Positions 1 through 4,994 of a stretch of 9,379 nucleotides of DNA are shown here, piece after piece (position 1 is the stretch's first letter; each line of letters begins with the position of its first letter). The notes under the pieces are model-generated. The model made no database searches and was not told the origin of the DNA. It saw nothing but the letters and a program-made list of their open reading frames with translations. The stretch lies in the NCBI GenBank assembly GCA_007130355.1, contig SLSQ01000071.1, positions 1 through 9,379 on the forward strand, written 5' to 3'. The translations under genes and the position numbers were made by a program. This stretch comes from Trueperaceae bacterium (GTDB taxonomy: Bacteria; Deinococcota; Deinococci; Deinococcales; Trueperaceae).

Positions 1-98
1 CCGGGCGCCGGTCCGGAACTGCTCGCGCGGGCGGCGGCCGAGCTTCCGGACGCGGCGCTGGACGCGCGCGGCGAGGACGGCGCGGCGGGCACGGTCGG

Positions 99-941
99 TC
101 AGGATCGCGCGGGCCCCGGCGAGCCGGGACCGACGCGGAGCTTCGCGCCGCGGCCCACGCCGAACCGGACGGCCGCGTTCCCCTCGCGCACGGCGACCTC
201 GATCGTGCCGGACGAACCGGCGTAGAGGGCCGGAGTCCCCGGGGCGACGTCGGAGAAGAGAGCCACCGGTCCGTCCAGCCGAACGCCCGCCAGCTCGGCG
301 CGCCACGGGGGCGGCGGGGCGTCGCGCGCCGGCAGGTCGCTGATCAGGTTCCCGAACCGGTCGACGCGCACGATGCGGCCGATCACGTCGGCGCCGTCCC
401 GGAGGAGCGGCGGGGGCTCGGGTGCGGCGAGCCCGCTCGGATCCACGGGACGGCCCACGACCGCGAGCGGCTCGCCCCGCGCGAGACGGGCGGCGGCGGG
501 GGCGAAGCGGTCGCGCCCGTCGAAGCCGAGCCCGGGTCCGGCCGGGAGTTCGGGATCGCGCGACCGTTCGACGATCGCCGCCTCGGCGACGCGGAGGTCG
601 CAGCCGTACGGCGGTCGGGCCGGTGCGAGCCAGGAGGCGAACGGCGCTCCCTCGGGACCGACGCCGTGGACGGTGCGGCCGTCGGGCGCTTCGGCGCGGA
701 GGGCGAGGGGCCGGCGGGCACCGCCCGGGTCGACCGCCACGAGGACGACCGCACCGTCCGGAAGCCACGGCGCGGTCTCCGCGAGGTGCAGTCGGGCCGC
801 CTCGCCGTCGAACGCCGGCAGCGCGTGCCCGAGGTCGTGCACCGGCGACTCGGGGGCGAGTCGGGCCAGGACCGCGCGCACCACGCCGAGGTACGGATCC
901 GAGGTTCCGTAGTCGCTCAGGAAGAAGATCGGTCGGGCCAC
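99..941 (-). CDS. SAM hydroxide adenosyltransferase-like protein (DUF62 / SAM hydrolase family), divergent
   Basis: The 280-aa product matches the DUF62 family, which in characterised members hydrolyses S-adenosylmethionine to adenosine and methionine and is related to fluorinase and chlorinase. Visible landmarks are the N-terminal FFLSDYG (residues 6-12, family LTDFG), AVDPG (69-73), GRDRFAPAAA (142-151), DRFGNLISDL (194-203) and GSSGTIEVAV..GNAA (242-257), in family order and at typical length. Several active-site motifs are altered: the usual DPGVG[ST]xRR is shortened to DPGGARR, PDNG is PEGA (95-98), and the His of FHGRD is Asp141 (FDGRD). The C-terminal domain is well kept. The start is GTG at 941, which places the family motif at residue 6. 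There is no SD, but a TAGCGT -10 box lies 6 nt upstream. The gene is divergent from aroH. Family membership is confident; SAM hydrolase activity is doubtful. Confidence 0.85.
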   Translation of the reverse strand: MARPIFFLSDYGTSDPYLGVVRAVLARLAPESPVHDLGHALPAFDGEAARLHLAETAPWLPDGAVVLVAVDPGGARRPLALRAEAPDGRTVHGVGPEGAPFASWLAPARPPYGCDLRVAEAAIVERSRDPELPAGPGLGFDGRDRFAPAAARLARGEPLAVVGRPVDPSGLAAPEPPPLLRDGADVIGRIVRVDRFGNLISDLPARDAPPPPWRAELAGVRLDGPVALFSDVAPGTPALYAGSSGTIEVAVREGNAAVRFGVGRGAKLRVGPGSPGPARS

Positions 942-947
942 GTCGGC

Positions 948-953
948 ACGCTA
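948..953 (-). promoter_or_regulatory. -10 box (TAGCGT) for the DUF62 gene, leaderless type
   Basis: TAGCGT fits TANNNT and ends 6 nt before the GTG start at 941, so transcription would begin at or next to the start codon. No SD lies in the short gap and I see no clear -35 box. It is inferred from position and from the same layout at neighbouring genes. Confidence 0.45.
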
Positions 954-987
954 CCGTCCCCACCGCCGGTGCCGGGGTCGGGGGGCG

Positions 988-996
988 TGCTACCCT
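988..996 (+). promoter_or_regulatory. Extended -10 box (TGC-TACCCT) for aroH, leaderless type
   Basis: TG-C-TACCCT has the TGn extension and a TANNNT core. Only 7 nt separate it from the ATG at 1004, so the mRNA would start at or within a base or two of that codon. I see no recognisable -35 box, which is common when the extended -10 is present. It shares the 62-bp intergenic gap with the oppositely oriented DUF62 promoter. Confidence 0.5.
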
Positions 997-1003
997 TCCG
1001 CGC

Positions 1004-1429
1004 ATGGAACGCGGATCGGTCGGCGACGGGACGGGGGCGCGTCAGCGTCCGGGGGAGCGGTACCTGCGTGGGGTGCGGGGTGCGACGACGGTCGAGCGCG
1101 ACGAGGCGCCGCTCGTGCTCGAGGCGACCCGCGAACTGCTCGAGGCGATGCTCCGGGAGAACCGGATCGAGGAGTTCGAGCCGATCGCGTCGATCTTCTT
1201 CACGACCACGCCCGACCTGGTCTCGGCCTTCCCGGCCGAGGCGGCGCGCGAGCTCGGCATGGACGCGGTACCCCTCATCTGCAACCAGGAGATCCCGGTA
1301 CCGGGACGTTTGCCGCGCGTGGTGCGGGTGATGCTGCAGGTGAACACCGAGCGAGGCCAGCGGGAGATGCGGCACGTCTATCTCCGAGGGGCGACGGTGC
1401 TGCGGCCGGACCTGACGAGCGCGCAGTAG
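1004..1429 (+). CDS. aroH: Chorismate mutase, monofunctional AroH type
   Basis: This 141-aa protein belongs to the trimeric AroH class, which converts chorismate to prephenate for phenylalanine and tyrosine synthesis in the cytosol. Residues equivalent to the Bacillus subtilis active site are all visible: Arg25 (in RGVRGATT, B. subtilis Arg7), Phe76 and Arg82 (SAFPAEAARELG), Cys93 and Glu96 (LICNQEI, Cys75/Glu78), Arg108 (VVRVM, Arg90) and Tyr126 (HVYL, Tyr108). The C-terminus LRPDL is also conserved. From the ATG at 1004 the protein carries about 20 extra Gly/Arg-rich residues before the family start. A CTG at 1064, with GGGGGAG six bases upstream, would give MRGVRGATT, matching the family exactly, so the true start is open. 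The ATG is supported by a -10 box 7 nt upstream, implying a leaderless message. A strong hairpin follows directly after the stop. Confidence 0.95.
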   Translation: MERGSVGDGTGARQRPGERYLRGVRGATTVERDEAPLVLEATRELLEAMLRENRIEEFEPIASIFFTTTPDLVSAFPAEAARELGMDAVPLICNQEIPVPGRLPRVVRVMLQVNTERGQREMRHVYLRGATVLRPDLTSAQ

Positions 1430-1431
1430 CG

Positions 1432-1464
1432 GCGGCCCGGAGGACCGTGGGCCCTCCGGGCCGC
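1432..1464. terminator. Perfect 12-bp stem-loop between convergent genes, probable bidirectional terminator
   Basis: The arms GCGGCCCGGAGG (1432-1443) and CCTCCGGGCCGC (1453-1464) are fully complementary around a 9-nt loop. The hairpin begins 2 nt after the aroH stop and ends 6 nt before the stop of the minus-strand 64-aa gene, so it can serve both convergent transcripts. There is no T-tract on either side, so it would be a GC hairpin (I-shaped) rather than a classic U-tailed terminator. Confidence 0.7.
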
Positions 1465-1470
1465 GGAGTG

Positions 1471-1665
1471 TCAGGCGTGCGCCGGTTGGCGCGTGCCGTG
1501 GCGGGGCGTGCCCACGTTCGTGGCGCCGGTGCCGCGGTTCGTGCCGCGAAGCGGGTCGTGCTCCTGCGCCCGAAGCGAACGTGGCGCTGCTCGGTTCGCG
1601 GCGTGCAGGGCGTCGTGGTGGTCGCGAACGGCGGCGCGGAACTGAAGATCGCTTCCCATCAACAT
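1471..1665 (-). CDS. Small 64-aa protein of unknown function (MLMGSDLQF...), strongly signalled start
   Basis: I do not recognise this family. The start is the ATG at 1665: a perfect AGGAGG (1677-1672) sits 6 nt upstream, and a near-consensus sigma-70 promoter lies just before it. The frame stays open upstream to a TTG at 1716, but that codon is inside the -35 box, so it is not a credible start. The product is basic and hydrophilic, with six histidines (16, 17, 21, 36, 56, 63), including RDHHDALH. Its second half is Gly/Thr/Asn-rich (RGTNRGTGATNVGT) and probably disordered. There is no signal peptide, membrane segment or cysteine. Most codons end in G or C, as expected for genes here. It lies directly downstream of, and on the same strand as, the ArsR-type regulator gene, but has its own promoter. 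The 3' end meets the aroH terminator hairpin. A conserved homologue would settle whether it is a gene. Confidence 0.6.
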   Translation of the reverse strand: MLMGSDLQFRAAVRDHHDALHAANRAAPRSLRAQEHDPLRGTNRGTGATNVGTPRHGTRQPAHA

Positions 1666-1680
1666 AGGGAACCTCCTATG
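1663..1680 (-). promoter_or_regulatory. Ribosome binding site inside an 18-nt inverted repeat over the start codon
   Basis: Read on the minus strand, CATAGG-AGGTTC-CCTATG is a 6-bp inverted repeat. Its 5' arm and spacer contain the AGGAGG, and its 3' arm ends with the ATG of the 64-aa gene. The expected transcription start from the promoter at 1716-1687 is around 1680, so the mRNA would begin with this hairpin and hide both SD and start codon. The repeat could equally be a DNA operator just downstream of the -10 box. The SD is certain by sequence; the regulatory role is inferred. Confidence 0.55.
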
Positions 1681-1686
1681 GAGATG

Positions 1687-1716
1687 AGCATAGACGGCCA
1701 GGGCCGATATTGTCAA
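1687..1716 (-). promoter_or_regulatory. Near-consensus sigma-70 promoter for the 64-aa gene, with a palindrome over the -35 box
   Basis: On the minus strand, TTGACA (1716-1711) is followed after 18 bp by TATGCT (1692-1687). This is the best promoter in the window, and it sits in an AT-rich island between GC-rich genes. The -35 box is embedded in TATTG-A-CAATA (1718-1708), a palindrome around one central base, which resembles a small repressor half-site pair. The upstream neighbour encodes an ArsR-type regulator that ends only 19 bp before the -35 box. Confidence 0.75.
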
Positions 1717-1734
1717 TAGGCAACGACCGATGGT

Positions 1735-2778
1735 TCAGGGGTCGGCGATCGGGCGATCGAGGACCTCGTCCAGCAGGTCGACCGCCGCCCGCAGCGCTCC
1801 GCGTTCCACGCGCGGGAGGGTGCGGTTGCCCCTGCGCTCGGTCGTGATCAGCCCCGCCTCGCGCAGCAGCTTCAGGTGCCCCGACACGGTCGGCTGGCGC
1901 ACGCCGAGCTGACGCGCCAGGTCGCCGACCGTCATCGCCCCTTCCGGATAGCGGATCACCATCGTGAGCAGGTGCAGCCGGGTGGGGTCGGCCACCGCGC
2001 GGGCGAAGGCGGCCGCCTCGGCGACCTGCCGCTCGGTGCGGGCGTAGGCGTGCTCGGAGCGAAGGCCGAACCCGACGGCGGTCGCGCCGTCGGTCTCGAG
2101 GTGGAACCCGCCGCCGGCGGCGAGGGCGAGCGGCACCAGCCAGAGGCGCTCGCGGTCGGCCGCGGCACGCAGCTTCTCCGCCACGTTCTCGAACTGCGCG
2201 AAGTGGTGCGCGGGAAGCGCCCGCAGCACGTCGCCGTGCTCCTCGAGCCCGGCGCGAACCGCTTGCGCCGCCGCCTCGGCCTCGCCGCGTCCCTGCCGCG
2301 CCCAGACCGGACCGAGGCGGGCCCAGAGCGCCCGGAGCGCCGCCTGCGCGTCGCCGGTCCATGCCGGATCGGGCGGGTCGAGCACCCAGGCGTCCCGCGG
2401 GCCGAGCGGATCGTCCGGCCCCGCGGGAGCCTTGCCGATCTCCTGGCGCAGGCGCGCCTCGAGGGTCGGGAGGTCGTCGAGGAAGCGCTTCGGATCCTCG
2501 TCCCAGGCGTAGCCGAAGTCGATCGCCATCGGGAACAGGGCGTGGCCGGGACCGAACCCGCCACGGGCCAGGTCGTACAGGGCCAGGACGTTCGCGTACA
2601 GCTCCGGGGCCTCGGCGCGCAGGCGTTCGGCCCACGGGAGCGCCTCTTCGCGGCTCCGACGGTTGCGGGCCAGGTAGTGCGAGGCGAAGATCAGCTCGAG
2701 GACCGGCGCAGGCCCCACGATGGCGTCGGCACCGGCCGAGCCGGCGGTCGAAACGGTGAGGATCGCGTTCGATTCCAT
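1735..2778 (-). CDS. ArsR-family transcriptional regulator with large N-terminal domain (DUF5937-like)
   Basis: The 347-aa protein has a C-terminal winged helix-turn-helix of the ArsR type. ADPTRLHLL (263-271) starts the domain, the recognition region is TVGDLARQLGV..PTVSGHLKLLREAGL (about 283-310), and the wing is TTERRGNRT (312-320). Residues 25-250 form a long alpha-rich domain with no DNA-binding look, as in actinobacterial and Deinococcota regulators annotated DUF5937; that name is from memory. The protein has no cysteine at all, and the metal-binding ELCVCDL helix of ArsR/SmtB is replaced, so it is unlikely to sense soft metals through thiols. The start ATG at 2778 lacks an SD and follows an extended -10 box with a leader of only a few bases. 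The gene reads toward the 64-aa gene, a plausible target. The ligand is unknown. Confidence 0.88.
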   Translation of the reverse strand: MESNAILTVSTAGSAGADAIVGPAPVLELIFASHYLARNRRSREEALPWAERLRAEAPELYANVLALYDLARGGFGPGHALFPMAIDFGYAWDEDPKRFLDDLPTLEARLRQEIGKAPAGPDDPLGPRDAWVLDPPDPAWTGDAQAALRALWARLGPVWARQGRGEAEAAAQAVRAGLEEHGDVLRALPAHHFAQFENVAEKLRAAADRERLWLVPLALAAGGGFHLETDGATAVGFGLRSEHAYARTERQVAEAAAFARAVADPTRLHLLTMVIRYPEGAMTVGDLARQLGVRQPTVSGHLKLLREAGLITTERRGNRTLPRVERGALRAAVDLLDEVLDRPIADP

Positions 2779-2790
2779 AGGTCTTCGCCG

Positions 2791-2799
2791 ATGGTACCA
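2791..2799 (-). promoter_or_regulatory. Extended -10 box (TGG-TACCAT) for the ArsR-type gene
   Basis: TGG-TACCAT lies 12 nt before the ATG at 2778, so the leader would be about 5-6 nt with no SD. I see no -35 box. The segment between -10 and start contains CCTATGG, also found at the ribosome binding site of the 64-aa gene, which might reflect a shared operator. Confidence 0.45.
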
Positions 2800-2820
2800 G
2801 GCTCGGGGGCGGAGACGACG

Positions 2821-2879
2821 CCTCGGGCGACCGTCCGCGCGGGCCCGAGGCCGTCGGCGCGGGCCGAGGGGCCCGCGCC
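2821..2879 (-). terminator. Two adjacent GC hairpins downstream of the 93-aa gene, probable terminator
   Basis: The first hairpin met by minus-strand transcription is GGCGCGGGCC-CCTC-GGCCCGCGCC (2879-2856), a perfect 10-bp stem with a 4-nt loop starting 5 nt after the stop at 2885. A second, CCTCGGGC...GCCCGAGG (arms 2850-2843 and 2828-2821, 14-nt loop), follows. Neither has a T-tract. They separate the 93-aa gene from the promoter of the ArsR-type gene and would insulate it. Confidence 0.6.
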
Positions 2880-2884
2880 AGGGA

Positions 2885-3166
2885 TCACTCCCAGGCGTCC
2901 GCCGGAACGAGCTCCCCGCCGTCGACCGTCGCGCGCGTCACCTTGTGGCCCCGGTTCGTCGTCACCTCGAGCACCGCCGTGTCGAACGACTCCGGGCCGA
3001 CCAGCGTCTTGCGTACGAAGTAGCCGCCCGGAACCTGACTCATCTCGCTGGACTTCGACAGCCGCACCCGGATCACCTCGCCGTGCCGCGCGGTACGTAC
3101 CCGCGTCAACAGGGCCGAGCCCTCGTCGCGGAAGCACGGATCCTGGCGACGGAACAGACCGAACAT
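2885..3166 (-). CDS. Conserved-looking hypothetical protein, 93 aa
   Basis: I do not recognise this family. The 93-aa product starts MFGLFRRQDPCF, then alternates short polar and hydrophobic stretches (ALLTRVRT, EVIRVRLS, GGYFVRKTLVGP, TAVLEVTT), suggesting a small all-beta cytosolic fold. It ends acidic (VPADAWE). One cysteine (Cys11) is present. There is no signal peptide or membrane helix. The ATG at 3166 is chosen because a TACGAT -10 box ends 6 nt upstream, giving a leaderless layout. An upstream GTG at 3247 in the same frame would add a Gly/Arg-rich stretch that looks like non-coding GC-rich DNA. The gene is divergent from the tsaC operon and is followed by strong hairpins, so it appears monocistronic. 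Codon third positions are mostly G or C, supporting coding. Confidence 0.75.
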   Translation of the reverse strand: MFGLFRRQDPCFRDEGSALLTRVRTARHGEVIRVRLSKSSEMSQVPGGYFVRKTLVGPESFDTAVLEVTTNRGHKVTRATVDGGELVPADAWE

Positions 3167-3172
3167 GCGGGT

Positions 3173-3178
3173 ATCGTA
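3173..3178 (-). promoter_or_regulatory. -10 box (TACGAT) for the 93-aa gene, leaderless type; possible overlapping plus-strand -10
   Basis: TACGAT ends 6 nt before the ATG at 3166, with no SD between. The same bases form the direct repeat TATCG-TATCG on the plus strand, where TATCGT (3172-3177) could act as a -10 for the tsaC operon with a leader of about 170 nt. I see no -35 for either direction, so the plus-strand use is speculative. Confidence 0.45.
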
Positions 3179-3285
3179 TCGCACCGCGCCGCGGCCCCGG
3201 ACGGCCGTCGCGCGGGTCGGGCCCGACGCCCGACGATCGCTCGTCACCGACGATCCGTCGTCCCGACGCGGCTACCTCCGCGAGC

Positions 3286-3343
3286 CCCGACGCGCACGAC
3301 CCCGACGCGCACGACCCCGAACGAAGGACCCCGAACGAAGGAC
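3286..3343 (+). repeat. Two neighbouring tandem duplications carrying the tsaC ribosome binding site
   Basis: The unit cccgacgcgcacgac (15 bp) occurs twice (3286-3300, 3301-3315). It is directly followed by two copies of cccgaacgaaggac (14 bp; 3316-3329, 3330-3343). The two units are themselves similar, so all four may derive from one ancestor. Each 14-bp unit contains GAAGGA; the second copy lies about 9 nt before the tsaC ATG and is the likely SD, the first 14 nt further away. Mixed 15/14-bp periods argue against this being coding. Confidence 0.85.
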
Positions 3344-3351
3344 CCGACCCG

Positions 3352-4449
3352 ATGCGTGCAGACCCGAGTCCCCACCCCGAACGTCCGGCCGCCGACGCGT
3401 CCGCACCGACCGTGCTGCGGCCGGACGGCGACGGCGTGCGGCGTGCCGCCGAGCGGTTGCGTTCCGGCCGGCCGGTCGCGATCCCGACCGAGACGGTCTA
3501 CGGACTCGCCGTCCGCGCCGCCGATCCGGCCGCCGTGCGTCGCCTCTTCGTCCTCAAGGGACGACCGGCCGACCACCCGCTGATCGTGCACCTGCCCGAC
3601 GCCGACGCGGCGGGCGCTTGGACCGCCGGCGACGATCCGCGCCTGCGCCGGCTCGCGGAGCGGTTCTGGCCCGGTCCCCTGACGCTGATCCGGCCGCGCG
3701 CCGCCGGCGTTCCCGACGCGGTGGCCGGCGGCCACCCGACGATCGCGGTCCGCGTGCCCGGACACCCGCTCGCCCGCGCGGTGCTCGAGGCGACGGGGGA
3801 GGCGCTGGCCGCCCCGAGCGCGAACCGGTTCGGCCGGATCAGCCCGACGCGCGCCGAACACGTCGTCGCCGAGTTCCCGGACGCCGACCTCTGGATCCTC
3901 GACGGCGGGCCGTGCCCGGTCGGGCTCGAGTCGACGATCGTGGACCTGTCGGGACCGCGTCCGGTGGTGCTGCGGCCCGGCGCGATCTCGGCCCACGACC
4001 TGGCCGAGGCGCTCGGAGAGCCGGTCGCCGAAGGGGGCACGGGCCGAGCGGACCCCTCCGACGCCGACCCGGGGGTCGCCGCGCCCGGGACCCTCGCCAG
4101 CCACTACGCGCCCGAGGTGACCGTGGTGCTGGTGCCGACCGCGAGCCTGGCACGGTGGGTCGCGGAGCGGCCGGACGCCGCGCTGCTGCTCCGCGGGGGC
4201 GAGCGGCCCGCCGGGCACGCGGGCGCCTTCCGGCGCGCGCCCCTCGATCCGGACGGCTACGGGCGGGCGCTCTACCACGCCCTGCGGGCCCTGGACGCGA
4301 CCGCTCCGCCGCTGCTGCTGGTCGAACGGCCGCCCGACGGCCCCGCCTGGCGCGCGGTGCACGACCGGCTCGCCAAGGCGGCCGCCCCGCGCGAACGATC
4401 CCCGCACCGCCGTACGCCCCGCCCCGACCCGCGACAGGAGTCCGCATGA
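3352..4449 (+). CDS. tsaC: L-threonylcarbamoyladenylate synthase, long (Sua5/YwlC) type
   Basis: The 365-aa protein makes threonylcarbamoyl-AMP from threonine, bicarbonate and ATP, the first step of the universal t6A37 modification of ANN-decoding tRNAs. The YrdC domain covers about residues 22-215, with PTETVYGL (45-52), LKGRP (68-72), FWPGPLT (105-111), APSANRFGRISPT (154-166) and GLESTIVDL (191-199). A linker leads to PGTLASHYAP (245-254), the hallmark that begins the C-terminal Sua5 domain, which ends near residue 345. The last 20 residues (RSPHRRTPRPDP...) are an extra basic tail. The start ATG at 3352 has AAGGA 9 nt upstream. The stop overlaps the purE start as ATGA, so the gene leads a coupled operon with purE, purK and an amylosucrase. 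Function is confident; TsaB, TsaD and TsaE are not in the window. Confidence 0.95.
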   Translation: MRADPSPHPERPAADASAPTVLRPDGDGVRRAAERLRSGRPVAIPTETVYGLAVRAADPAAVRRLFVLKGRPADHPLIVHLPDADAAGAWTAGDDPRLRRLAERFWPGPLTLIRPRAAGVPDAVAGGHPTIAVRVPGHPLARAVLEATGEALAAPSANRFGRISPTRAEHVVAEFPDADLWILDGGPCPVGLESTIVDLSGPRPVVLRPGAISAHDLAEALGEPVAEGGTGRADPSDADPGVAAPGTLASHYAPEVTVVLVPTASLARWVAERPDAALLLRGGERPAGHAGAFRRAPLDPDGYGRALYHALRALDATAPPLLLVERPPDGPAWRAVHDRLAKAAAPRERSPHRRTPRPDPRQESA

Positions 4450-4994
4450 CCGACGCGCACGCACCCCGATCGTCCGAGGCGCCCGAGCCGGATCGCGTTC
4501 CCCTGGTCGCGATCCTGATGGGCAGCGCCAGCGACTGGCCCACGCTCGAGGCCGCCGACCGGATCCTCGCCGAGTTCGACGTGCCCCGCGTCTGCCGCGT
4601 GGTGTCGGCGCACCGGACGCCCGACCGGCTCCGGGCGGTGGCGCGCGACGCCGAAGGCGAGGGGCTGCGGGTGCTGATCGCCGGCGCCGGCGGCGCGGCG
4701 CACCTTCCCGGCATGCTGGCGGCGTGGACGCGTCTGCCGGTCCTGGGCGTGCCGGTCCGCAGCCGGGCGCTCTCCGGCACCGACTCGCTGCTCTCGATCG
4801 TGCAGATGCCGAAGGGGGTACCGGTCGGCACGCTCGCGATCGGCGAGGCCGGCGCCGCCAACGCCGCCCTGCTCGCGATCCGGATCCTGGCGCTCGAGCG
4901 GCCCGAGCTGGCCGCCCGGCTCCGCGAGCACGCCGAGCGCCAGGCCGAAGCGTCCGAAGGCGCCGCCCTTCCCACCCCGGCGTACCGGCCGTGA
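4446..4994 (+). CDS. purE: N5-carboxyaminoimidazole ribonucleotide mutase
   Basis: PurE converts N5-CAIR to CAIR in de novo purine synthesis, working with PurK. The 182-aa sequence shows the family signature in order: GSASDWPTLEAA (26-37), VVSAHRTPDRL (52-62) with catalytic His56 (E. coli His45), AGAGGAAHLPGM (79-90), VPVRS.ALSGTDSLLSIVQMP (102-122) and AIGEAGAANAALLA (131-144). Class I (PurK-dependent) is supported by the adjacent purK. It is about 17 residues longer than typical, from a polar N-terminal extension (about 18 residues) and a C-terminal tail. The start ATG is decided by AGGAG at 4436-4440, 5 nt upstream, and by its 4-nt overlap with the tsaC stop. The stop overlaps the purK GTG. 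Confidence 0.97.
   Translation: MTDAHAPRSSEAPEPDRVPLVAILMGSASDWPTLEAADRILAEFDVPRVCRVVSAHRTPDRLRAVARDAEGEGLRVLIAGAGGAAHLPGMLAAWTRLPVLGVPVRSRALSGTDSLLSIVQMPKGVPVGTLAIGEAGAANAALLAIRILALERPELAARLREHAERQAEASEGAALPTPAYRP

Noticed and set aside
1..225. Plus-strand partial ORF ending at 225
   Set aside because: It would overlap the 3' end of the DUF62 gene by 127 nt, and its later part is clearly antisense text.
99..941. Fluorinase or chlorinase
   Set aside because: These are close relatives of DUF62, but the sequence lacks clear halogenase-specific features and sits next to housekeeping genes.
1666..1716. TTG start extending the 64-aa protein by 17 residues
   Set aside because: The TTG is part of the -35 box, so it would not be in the mRNA; the ATG at 1665 has a perfect SD.
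1447..1719. 90-codon plus-strand frame opposite the 64-aa gene
   Set aside because: It starts inside the terminator hairpin, has no SD or promoter, and lies antisense to a gene with full signals.
1876..4449. Very long plus-strand frame running antisense to the ArsR-type gene and into tsaC
   Set aside because: The first two thirds are low-complexity Arg/Pro/Gly text opposite a clear gene and across terminators. Only the part from 3352 matches a family.
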